Assembly (NCBI GenBank): GCA_003024785.1
Contig: PUQB01000299.1
Coordinates: 1 to 64,000 of the forward strand
DNA: 64,000 bases
Direction of reading: 5' to 3'
DNA from: Selaginella tamariscina
Lineage: Eukaryota; Streptophyta; Lycopodiopsida; Selaginellales; Selaginellaceae
Positions 33,480 to 43,882 of the stretch are shown here, piece after piece. Both the position numbers and the translations under genes were made by a program. Position 1 is the first letter of the stretch, and every line of letters starts with the position of its first letter. The notes below the pieces were generated by a model. It made no database searches and was not told the DNA's origin. It worked only from the letters and a program-made list of their open reading frames with translations.

Positions 33480-36359
33480 TCAAGAATCTGTTCCTAACCT
33501 ATTTTGGAAGTCTTGAACATGTTTAAGGATGTGTTGCCAAAGACTTGCCGCCGAGTTACCTCCACGTCGAGTGTGGACCACAGATAGAGATTTTGCCAGG
33601 TTCGTCTCCACCGGCAAGAGCCCCATATCGGTTGAATCCTCAAGAGTTAGTAGAATTGAAGAGACAGCTGACAGAATTGATTGGTCGAGGACACATTCGA
33701 CCTAGTCGATCGCCATATGGTGCACCTATCTTGTTTGTAATGAAAAAGGATGGTACGATGCGAATGTGTGTGGACTATCGAGCACTGAACGCGATAACTA
33801 TCAAAAATAAGTATCCTCTTCCACGAGTGGACGACTTATTTGATAGGCTATCAAAAGCAAAGTATTTTTCAAGAATAGACTTGAGATCGGGTACCATCAG
33901 ATTCGGGTAGCAGAGAATGACATTGAGAAGACCGCTTTTCGAACGCGTTATGGATCATTTGAGTTTCTAGTCTTGCCATTCGGGTTGTGCAATGCTCCAG
34001 CAACTTTTTGCACAATGATGGATGATGTGTTTAGAGACTATCTAGACGAGTTCGTAGTGGTGTATATTGATGACATTCTGATTTTCAGTTCGACAATTGA
34101 GAACATGTGGAACACTTAGAAAAAGTGTTTCAGAGGTTGAGAGAGAACCAGTTGTATGCTAAAGAAAGCAAGTGCGCATTTGGTCAAACCAAGATAGATT
34201 TCTTGGGACACTTGATCTCAGGTGGGGAGGTTGCCATGGACCCAAAGAAAATTCAAGCTATTACTGAGTGGATGACTTTAAAAGATGTGCATGAAGTTAG
34301 ATCATTTCTTGGTCTGACAGGGTATTACCGAAGATTCATAAAGGGTTACTCGGAAATAGCGGCCCCATTGACAGATCTTACGAAAAACATTCCATGGCAT
34401 TGGACTCCAGAGTGCCAACGTGCGTTCGTCAAACTCAAAGAGGCTATCTCTTCTGAGCCAGTTTTGCAGTTGCCCATCTTTGAAGATCCCTTTGAAGTAG
34501 AATGTGACGCTTCCGACTTTGCAATTGGTGGTGTATTGCAACAGAAAGGACATCCAGTGTCCTTTTTCTCGAAGAAGTTAGATGCCGCGCAAACTCGATG
34601 GCCTACTCACGAAAAGGAGATGTATGCTATTGTTGCTTCCTTGGAGTATTGGCGTCATTATCTTCCAAGTCATGGCACTGTGGTTTGGACAGATAGTGTA
34701 ACTCTAAGGTATTTTGAAACGCAGCCGAAGCTATCGCCAAGTATGCTAGATGGCAGCAGAAGTTGGCACGATTTCAGCCTGAAATCAAACATAAAGGGGA
34801 AAGGACAATGTGGTAGCTGATGCACTCAGTAGAAAGGGTCATCTTCGATTATGTCAGCACCCGTGTCAACTTTGGTGGATGAATTTGTGACGGCGTATCC
34901 TCAGGACAAGTTTGCTAAGGAGGCTTTGAGCCTGGTGGCAAAGAGGAAACAAGTTCATCAGTTACGAAGAGATGGTAATATTCCAGCAGGAATAGAAAGT
35001 CGAATGGATGCACTCAAACAGGCCATTTTGCGTACGAGATGGAGTTCTTTATTATAAAGAAAAGAGACTCTATGTTCCAGAAGGGACATGGAGGGAGAGG
35101 CTGTTAAGAGAGCATCACGACGTTCCTTTGGCAGGACATGGTGGAAGGCATAAGACGTTGGCTTTGTTGAAACAGGGATTCTATTGGCCGGGTATGATAG
35201 ATGATGTTGCCAAGTATGTCAAGACATGCCCCACATGTCAACAAGTAAAGAGCCGATCGCAAAAACGAGCTGGGAAGTTGCAGTGTATACCGATTCCAGA
35301 GCGGCCATTTCAAAGTGTTACTTTGGACTTTATCATGGGATTGCCAAAATCTTGTGGTTTTAATGCGCTCATGGTGGTAGTCGATCGGTTTTCAAAGGTT
35401 GCTCATTTCATTCCAACTGTAGAGACAGTGAATGCAATTCAAGCAGCAAAGTTGTTCTTCCACGAAGTCATAAGAGTGCGCGGACTACCGGAAACCATGA
35501 TCTCAGATCGGGATCCTCGGTTTACGGGAAGTTTTGGGGAATTGTTTAAGCAATTTGGTACGATGCTCAAGTTCAGTACAGCTTACCATCCGCAAACTGA
35601 TGGTCAAACGGAGAGGGTGAACCGACAAGTCGAGGACTATCTCAGATGCTATGTTCAAGGTGATCAACTTGATTGGGCTGAACACTTAGATATGGCTGAG
35701 ATATGTTACAATAACTCGATGCACACTGCAATCGGATGTAGCCCGATGGAAGTGTTAACTGGGAATAAGGGTGGTATTCCTCAGAGTATGGTGTTACCGA
35801 AAGACGATAGCAATCGAGTTCCATCTGTAGCAGAGTTCACGGGACAATTGTATCGAACATGGGAAGCTGCTCGTCAAGCGATGGCTGCAGCACAGGAAAG
35901 GTATCGTCAGCAGTACGATAAGCATCGGGGGATGTAGAGTATCAGGTTGGGGATATGGTATTGTTGAGTACCAAAAACCTGAAGGTTCCAACGACTCTTT
36001 CGAGGAAGTTTCTATCGCACTACATAGGTCCATACAAGGTGGTGAAGCAAGTAGGGAAAGTGGCTTATGAGTTAGATCTTCCTCCAGAGTTGGGAACAAT
36101 ACACAATGTGTTTCATGTCAATTTACTCGAGCCATTCCACAAGGATGAGAAACATCCGCAGAGATATGAAAACTTACGTCCGCTTCCTGAGCTGGTCGGC
36201 GATACGAAGGAGTTCGAAGTTGAGTCGATATTGATGCAAAGGATATTAAACGCTGAGGACGGAAAACGTAAACGAGAATATCTTGTTAAGTGGAAGGGTT
36301 ACCCGGCATGCGAGTCGACATGGGAACCATTGGATAATCTACAAACGCGATGGAGATAG
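33480..36359 (+). pseudogene. pol: Chromovirus 1 pol: reverse transcriptase, RNase H, integrase, chromodomain
   Basis: Reverse transcriptase starts near 33545 ([34 protein letters not shown]). It changes frame near 33893, after LRSG, and continues with the catalytic YIDD at about 34063. RNase H is at about 34480-34830 (VECDASDFAIGGVL). Integrase at about 35080-35930 has the zinc finger TCPTCQQVKSRSQ, DRFSKVAHF, SDRDPRFTG and YHPQTDGQTERVNRQ. The chromodomain ([18 protein letters not shown]) at about 36200-36340 places it with chromoviruses, which use this domain to target chromatin. At least four frame changes (near 33893, 34105, 34830 and 35935) make it inactive as it stands. Confidence 0.9.
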
Positions 36360-36780
36360 TGAAGAGTTTGAGGCAAGGTCTCAAACTGTTAGTAATGATG
36401 ATAGAAATAAAGTGAACTTATTTCTTTTAACCTAGGGGCCGAAGACAACCTTAACTAGAGGCCTCCATATAAATTCTAGTTAACTAAAGAAATTAACTAA
36501 CTTGTTGTCTGTGTCGGGTGACAGACTTTGCAGACGTGCAAAAGGTCTCCAAATGACTTCTTGTCGCAGGTGGTGCCTCCGGCAGCTGAGTTTCGCTCAG
36601 TGAACGACGGTTCTGAAGTACTTGGCTTCGCGTAATGCAAGGGGGGTAATAAAACTTGTGAACTTTTTGGCTGACTCCGCATAGAGTGATTAGTGTTAGT
36701 TTTTAGTTAATTTTTCTAACCTATCTAGTCTTGGAGTTAGACGTCAACGAGGACGTTGACATTTTCAAAGGCGGGGAGTG
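36360..36780 (+). other. Chromovirus 1 3' untranslated stretch and polypurine tract
   Basis: Non-coding in this strand. It ends with AAAGGCGGGGAGTG immediately before the 3' LTR, the expected primer for plus-strand synthesis. Confidence 0.8.
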
Positions 36781-37750
36781 TGTCATAGTTTTTACTATGA
36801 CTCGACCCTTTACTTTGGGGTTTGACTGTTGTTACCTACCGAGTTGTGTGGCGAACCCTAGTTGTAGTGAGAAACAGCCCGCTTAGTGCACTTAGGTGTT
36901 TAGGGGTAGTCCGGCCGGCTGTCACTAGGTACCTCGAGAAACTCTAGGCGAAGGTAGTACTTACCCTTAGAAACTCTCCCCCAGTTTGACGTTCAGTAGG
37001 TTTTCCGTTAAATATAGCTTGTCAAAAAGGGTTAGGGACACCCCTAGGGTTGACCTAACCCTAGGGTTGCCCTAACCCCACGCCCTAATACCCCCCCCTA
37101 GGGGTTAGGTTTAGGGTTAGGTTAGGACAACCATTTTCTCTAAGGGCTGGCATTTCCGTGCCAGCCCACTTACTCATTTAGGTAAACAGGGGGGGGGGGT
37201 CCGTCACATAAATAAGGTAGAGTATATGTAGTGAGGCTTCCTGGGTTCAAAAGAGAGCTCGTTAACCTCCTACCGGTGCAAGCTAAGCTTGTGTCGTCAA
37301 GGTGCAACCCTCCGTTGTGCCGCCCAAACTTCCACACGACAGGGGTACAACCCACCCTAGGGTTAGACTATCCTTATCGTTGGCAGGATCTTGCCTTTGA
37401 GATAGGGGCACGTCACTTCCAAGGAGTTAGTCAGATTCCTTGGTCCGAAAACCTGCTCGCAAGCTCAAAGACATTGCCCGAGTTCACGTTCCGCAAAACT
37501 AGTGGTTGAGGCCTTGCTCCGCCGCCTCAACCACGCCAAGCTAGGAACGACACCTAAACTCGGCTAGTCCGTGTATCCTGATTCACAAGGTGAGTCTCGT
37601 TTGTGGACTTAGTCAGCTAGGGGTTTGACTTCCTAAGGCTTGGGTTCCTAATACGGGTTACTTTACCAGGTTCCGTGGTTTCCAAGAGAGGGGATTCCAG
37701 GGTTGGCACCTGGCAAGCCGCCTTTGTGGCACTAGGTAAAAACTTTGACA
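36781..37750 (+). repeat. 3' LTR of chromovirus 1
   Basis: 970 bp with the same ends as the 5' LTR. It keeps a segment CTAGGGTTGCCCTAACCC (about 37061-37078) that the 5' LTR lacks. It abuts the 540-bp repeat at 37751. Confidence 0.92.
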
Positions 37751-38290
37751 AAAACTGCAAGGGAATGTATGTTTTCTGCAGCTTAAAGCAATTACAAAAT
37801 TATAAATATCATATATTTATTTCATAATTATTATAAATTCTTTAATAATAGTACCAAATTGTTTACTTAATTATATAAATTTAAAAAATGATATGGAAGA
37901 TTGACTATAATATTATAGGATTTTGTATATTATATATATATTATTACTACTACAAATTTTTAATTAATAATGTTATATTTAAATATTAATATTTTAATAA
38001 CAACATCAATATTTATATAATGTACCTCTTATGCTCTTCCTTAATTGTTATATTAGGCAATATATTATATACTTTTTACTTTTATAATGTTATTAATATT
38101 TGTTCAATGAATGCTATAATTTATTAAAGGGTCGAATACAAAATAGAATATTCTTTAGAATATTCTGTTTTCAAACATATATTCTAAAGAATATTCCTTT
38201 AATATTAGAAAATGCTAATTAAATAGCTAAAATTGCTAATTATTAAGAAATGGGACTATAGCCATGCCCATTTTAATTACAACTTGCATA
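37751..38290 (-). repeat. 540-bp dispersed repeat, inverted copy of 880-1421
   Basis: Its reverse complement reads TGCAAGTTGTAATTAAAATG at one end and CTTGCAGTTTTTGT at the other, nearly the same as 880-1421 throughout. The chromovirus LTR cuts in exactly where the match ends. Confidence 0.75.
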
Positions 38291-38691
38291 TACAATAAAG
38301 CACTGACGTAAGAGAAATTGAAACCGCCGGTTCTGACTGGGATGCCATATTGATCGCCATTGCAGATGTACTCGTTGTGTCGGTGTACTCGTCCATCGAT
38401 TCCATATGTGCCTACCGAATAAAAGAAGAAAAAGACGAAAGACTTGAAGATGGGGAAAGAGGAAGAAACTAAAGAAGAATTTGGAAACCCTAATGTGTAC
38501 TGTCGGCTGAGTAGTGCTCCTATTTTATACTTAGAGAATTTATGGTCTGTCAGTCTTTGCGGAGCAGTCCACTTGTCGAGTTCAGATTGGTTGAGTGTGT
38601 GAATACCTTGGTTTGTGCTAAATTTGACAGAGAATATCTCATCATTAGATTTTGTATTCCTTGGATTTGCCGATTTCTTGGATTTTGTCAT
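38236..38691 (-). CDS. Hypothetical protein, about 150 residues
   Basis: An open frame on the minus strand begins MTKSKKSANPRN and includes HRHNEYICNGDQYGIPVRTG. The last 18 or so residues lie inside the 540-bp repeat. The Phe-rich middle (about 38420-38450 region) followed by TCGGTAG suggests a short intron rather than coding sequence. I do not recognise the family. It lies 3' of the Athila/Tat-like integrase in the same orientation, so it may be an extra open frame of that element or a host exon. Confidence 0.35.
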   Translation of the reverse strand: MTKSKKSANPRNTKSNDEIFSVKFSTNQGIHTLNQSELDKWTAPQRLTDHKFSKYKIGALLSRQYTLGFPNSSLVSSSFPIFKSFVFFFFYSVGTYGIDGRVHRHNEYICNGDQYGIPVRTGGFNFSYVSALLYMQVVIKMGMAIVPFLNN

Positions 38692-38748
38692 TCGCTCGTG
38701 TGAGTAATCCTGTTGATGTTTCCAGAAGATTCTACTGATGTCTACTCA

Positions 38749-41700
38749 CTAAGAGGCCACTTGCTTTTCCATGTCTTGCTCTGACTTACGATTTTGATCG
38801 TATTCCGAGCCACTGTTTAGTGCAGATGTTTCTAGGTCCATCGTATTGTGCAATTCGTACTCTGGGTCATTATCAAAATCTTCCTCTAGCTTGTTAGATT
38901 TATATTTCCGTATGCAATTCGTATTTGTTGTAAGTAAGACTCGTGTTGTAGTGTTCACAAGAGTGACGGTGTTGTTATCTCGTATATCGGTAATAATATA
39001 TGGTCCATACCATTTGGACTTGAATTTATGACCAATGGGTCGAAGATTTCCTTGATAATGCTATACCATTTCTCCGACTCGGAATATGGGTCGTCGTTGT
39101 ACTCATTGTAATCGATCGTGCCATGCCTTAATATGTGTTTGTATTGCTTGTATGTTGAAAACTACTTCTTGTTGTTTCTCATCGAGTTTTTCGAGTTGTA
39201 ATAGTCGTTGTATAACTTGCCCTGCTTCCCAATGCCATATTTAAGTGACATCCGCAATGATGGAATGATATACTCTATAGGCATAATAGCTTCTAATCCA
39301 TATGTAAGTTGAAATGGAAGAACTTTGTTACCACTTTATATGTAGTACGGTATGCCCATAATGCTAATGGAAGTTTTTCATCCCAATTTTTGCAATTTGT
39401 GTTTACTATCTTGGTTAATACGGTCTTCAGTATTTTGTTAGTAGCCTCTGCTTGTCCATTGCCTTGCGGATAATACACCATGGAGACATAATGCTTTACT
39501 AAATATTCGTTGCAAAGTACTTTGATGACGTTGTTGACGAAATGAGTTCCTTGGTCACTGATAAGTTCCATTGGAGCGCCAAATCATACTACGATATTCT
39601 TGTAGATAAACTTAGCTACACGTGTTGCACGACAATCCCGTAATGCGATAACTTCTACCCATTTAGTAACATAATCCGTGAGTACCAATATATACTGATT
39701 CCTCTTGCTACTTTTAGGATTGATTGGTCCCATAAACTCCATTCCCCATTTCATAAATGGAGCTAATGGTTTCGTTGGATGTAATGGTTGAACTTGATGG
39801 TGTGGAGCTGGTTGATGTTCGTTGCACTTCAAACATCTTTGACAATATTCGATAGCATCCTTGAATAATGTGGGCCATCATAATCCGGGCTGTAATATTT
39901 TCCGTGTTGTTAACATTTCTACAAAATGTCCATTGTATTCCCCTGAGTGAGCTTCCCGTAATACGAACTGAACTTCTTCCATTGGCACACATCTCCTTCA
40001 AACTTCATCTTTGCTCTTCTTATATAGTATACCTGACACCATGTAGTATGGCTTATATCGTAAGACGAGTTGTTTTGATTTCCATGTTTTGGTTGTTGTT
40101 CTTATTGTATCTGAAATAAGTTAGCATCTGGTAGTTCATCATTCACACCAACACCTTCTTCTTCATTCGTAATACGGCTTAAAAAATCTGCTTGTTGGTG
40201 TAGTTTGCCTGGTTTATGGATGATTTGAAAGTCGAACTCCTGTAATAATAAAAACCAGCATACTAATCTTCCTTCGAACTTAGTCTTGCTTAATAAGTGT
40301 GTAAGAGCTTGATGATCGACAATGAATTTGACTTTGTTTGCTAGCAAATAATGTTGAAATTTTTTTGCTACATAAACCATTCCGAGTGCCTCCTTTTCCA
40401 TAGTCGTATAATTTTCTTTTGCAGGTGATAACCGTCGACTTGTGTAATATAATGGTCGATCTTTTCTGTCTTTCTGGGTTTGTGTTAATATGCATCCGAT
40501 AGCGTATGACAATGCGTCCATTTGGACATGAAACTCCTTCCACCAATTTGGATTAGCTAGTATGGGAGCCGTCATTAATGCCTACTTTAATGTATTAAAG
40601 CTCTATTCGCATTGCGGATCCCATTTGAATGGTTGTGTTTTCTTCAAAAGCATAGTTAATGATTTCGCTATTACTGCGTAATTTTTGATAAATCTTCGAT
40701 GATATCCCATTTTCCCAAGAAGCCATCGTACTCCGCTTACGTCTTTAGGAAGTTGCATTGTTTGTATGACTTTGATTTTATCTTGATCCACCATTATTCC
40801 ATCCTTGCATATAATATGCTCGAGCAAAATTCCTGATCTGACGGAAAATATGCACTTCTCCGGATTAAGAGCTATATTATTTAATCGGCATTTCCCAAAA
40901 CACTTCGTTAAACAGTCCAAGTGTTTATCTTGTGCTCCATAAATGCTAAAATCATCCAAGAAAACTTTCATAAACGTGGTCAAATAATCCCGGAATGTTT
41001 CACTAACCAAACGTTGGAAGGTAAATGGTGCATTGCATAGCCCAAAAAGCATAATGCAATACACATATGTACCCCAAGGACTAATGAATGCCGTTTTTGG
41101 TTGATCCTCTGGATCTACTTGCACTTGATTATATAATGAAAATCCGTCCAAAAAGGAGTACATTTCGTGTCCTGCTACTATATCCAACAATTCCTCGATG
41201 AATGGTATTAGGTATGTATCCCACTTTGTTATATCATTCAATTTCTTATAATTGATGCAGATACATAATTTGCCATTCTTCTTTAGGACTACGACAATTG
41301 GTGATAGCCATTGCAGGTTTTTAATTGAATATATGAATCCGGCCTATAATAACTTGTCCACTTCTTCTTTAACTTTCGCCAAAAATGTTGGATTCATTCG
41401 ATATGCTTGTTATTTCCTGGGGACTACATGTGGTAGTAATTCTATCTTATGGGTACAAATTGTGGGTGGAACTCCCTTAAGATCTTCGTAACTCCAAGCA
41501 AAAACATCTGCATTTTGATGTAGTACCACTATCAGCTGTCTTTGGTATTCCGACTCAAGATCAATTGCTATTCATACTTTTTGTGGTCAATATTCACTTA
41601 TTTTAATTTCAACTTCTTCAGTCTTCTCATTCGTCGTAATTTCTAGTTTTTATTGAGTTCGTATTCTTTATTCGTGCTCTGTCTCGAATTGTAACTATTG

Positions 41701-43720
41701 TTGCAGAGGTTGTTTAAACTTATCCATCAGTTTGAGAGTATCCATATGTTGCTATTGTTAATTACTAGTAGCTGTCTTTTCTAGATTTTCCTCTTCTGGT
41801 GTCATTTGGTATAAATTAGCTTGTGCTATCTCTACGAGGTCTGGATTATTGAGTTTTTCTTCTTCCTTGTTCAAGCCGTAATGCCAGTCGAAATCCTCCA
41901 TTTGTAATGGTTGGGTTGGTCGTTCAATTGGCTTTCTTTGTTGCGTTCAAACGACTGCTTCTTGATCATTCTTATAGAGTATCATTTTGTTGTGCTCCCA
42001 ATTATGTCGTACTTTTGCATCTCTTAACCATGGTCTTCCCAGTAATATCTAATATGATTTGCTCGTTTACTCGATACGTAGTACAACCAAAGACACCTTA
42101 AACTTGATTCCTGCAATTTCTATACATACAGATCTAATTATACCAATGGGCCTGACTTTTCTCTAATCAGCCATCCGTATCAAGAAAGGTGCATTTTCAA
42201 TAGGCCCAAGACCCAATTGTTTGTAAGTTTGCTCTTCAATTATATTCACTCTTCAACCTCCATCAATAGGTATATTCTGAATATTGTTTTTGCCAATTCG
42301 AGCCGTAATCATTGGCACTTTTTCATCCCAGTCCTTCTCGTCTGTAAGAACTTCCATTGTATTCACTCCTACTTGACTTGTATCAGTTTGAATATTGCTC
42401 ACGTCCAAAGCATTTGTTATTTGTGTTTGCAAAAATGGTGCTAATGTCAGTAACTTCCTTATAGTTAACTGTACAGGTTGTTGCAGAATCACAACAACAA
42501 TACGATCTCCAAGTGGTACTGTTGATGTGGATTGCTGTGAATGCATGCTCATTTCATTAGTCATAGAGTCTTGATTTTCCTCTTGTTGCATTTTCTGAAT
42601 TTAATCAGTCACTCTTTGTACTATAGCCTTTTCTTTCTCCCAATTCTTGCATATTGGTTCTTCTTTTGTTGGTTCAACCCGTACTTGTTTGGCCCATGTT
42701 ACCGCATACATCTCAGTTGAGGGTAGTTCTGTATCTTGCTCCCATTTGCACTCGTAATTTTGTTCGTGATGGTCATCTACTAGATCATTCTCTTGTTGAA
42801 CTTCAATTCTCCGTGTCTGGTTCAGTGGAAGATGTTCCGGTGTTAAATTCACGTTGTGGACGTTCTGGTGAATAATGTCCCATCTCACTACATGTGTAAT
42901 AGCGAATACTGTTGAGTCAATTACATTCAGTAGAATAGTGTCCTTTTTCTCCACATTTAAAACATGTCACATTAGGATTCTGACCTCGTAATGCTGGTGG
43001 AGGTGGTATTGGTGGTAATAATGGTGGTCCTGTCTGTGCTGGGGCTGGTAACAAAGATTATCCCCTACGTGACATTTCCGTATTATTACCTTGTCAGAAA
43101 AATGTTCCGAATTCATGGGGAAATCTCCTTTCATTGCCATTCATACGTTCCCCATTATACACTCTTTGTGGATAATCATATGAATTAGCATTTGGTGACT
43201 GTGAATAATCATATGAATTCGCATTCCGGTTATTGTTCCATCTGGGTGGTGGTGGAAAACTCTCAGTACGTCCCATCATTTATTGGGTTTTATATCCAAT
43301 AGTTTGACATTATCTCGCTTCATGTCCTATTCCTCCACACATCTGACACTTGGGTATTCTACATTCAGAAGCATTATGTCCTTCATTTTTGCATGTTGTA
43401 CAAAATATTGTTTTAGTTCTTGGCCGTATTTCACTCTCCCTCCGATATTGTCTTCTTGATTCTCGTTCATCATCATCTATGTATCTTGGAGGTATCAACA
43501 CTTCAAGCTGTTTTGCTTCCTTAATTGTTTCACTTAAATCAGGCAGTTTTATCAATCGTACTTGAAGCTGTAAATTGTCCCGTAGTCCGTTTATATACCA
43601 TTTCTTTGCCAATTTATCACTGACATCTCCGACCTCGCAACGGTTGTATAATCTCTGAAATCGTCGAGTGTAATCTTCCATTGCCTCAGTAGGTCCCTGC
43701 CGTATTTCTTGTACATTTGG
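38749..43720 (-). pseudogene. Athila/Tat-like Ty3/gypsy element A: gag, protease, RT, RNase H, integrase
   Basis: Reading the minus strand from high to low coordinates: gag with CCHC knuckles (CTTCKNEGHNASEC at about 43390-43350, another near 42950); a protease-type DGG motif (IQNIPIDGG at about 42270); and reverse transcriptase at about 41480-40600 with the catalytic FLDDFSIYG near 40960. Then RNase H is at about 40575-40150 (VQMDALSYAIGCIL, HKPGKLHQQADFLSRI), and integrase at about 39990-39000 (MELISDQGTHFVN, KFKSKWYGPYIITDI). FLDDFS rather than YxDD, and DGG at the protease, are typical of the Athila/Tat branch. Many stops and shifts are present. No clear LTR or primer site was found for it. 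Confidence 0.8.
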
Positions 43721-43882
43721 TAGGTCATCATTAATGCCGACATCGTCTTCCCCAATCGTAATGCGGCTTAAGAAATCGGCTTGTTGGTGTAGCTTGCTTG
43801 GTTTGTGAATGATTTGAAAATTGAACTCTTGCAACAATAAAAACCATCGTACTAACCTTCTTTCAAGCTTCATCTTACTCAA
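43310..43882 (-). CDS. In-frame RNase H-gag fusion across an element junction
   Basis: This 190-residue frame starts with the end of RNase H (EFNFQIIHKPSKLHQQADFL, at about 43830-43770). Near 43725-43735 it passes into a gag sequence (QGPTEAMEDYTRRFQRLYNR), then two zinc knuckles. The same RNase H end in element A (at 40150-40250) is followed by other sequence. It marks the joint between copy B (to the right) and copy A (to the left). Whether the fused frame is ever translated is unknown. Confidence 0.7.
   Translation of the reverse strand: MSKMKLERRLVRWFLLLQEFNFQIIHKPSKLHQQADFLSRITIGEDDVGINDDLPNVQEIRQGPTEAMEDYTRRFQRLYNRCEVGDVSDKLAKKWYINGLRDNLQLQVRLIKLPDLSETIKEAKQLEVLIPPRYIDDDERESRRQYRRESEIRPRTKTIFCTTCKNEGHNASECRIPKCQMCGGIGHEAR

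Larger units (their letters stand above)
30438..37750 (+). mobile_element. Full-length Ty3/gypsy chromovirus 1
   Basis: LTRs at 30438-31377 and 36781-37750 bound one gag-protease module and one pol module with a chromodomain. The primer site TGGTATCGGAGC (about 31380-31391) lies two bases after the 5' LTR, and the polypurine tract AAAGGCGGGGAGTG is at 36767-36780. The flanking five bases are AAGGT on the left and AAAAC on the right, so no target duplication is visible. A near copy lies on the minus strand at 55912-63237. Small indels separate the two LTRs. Confidence 0.93.
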
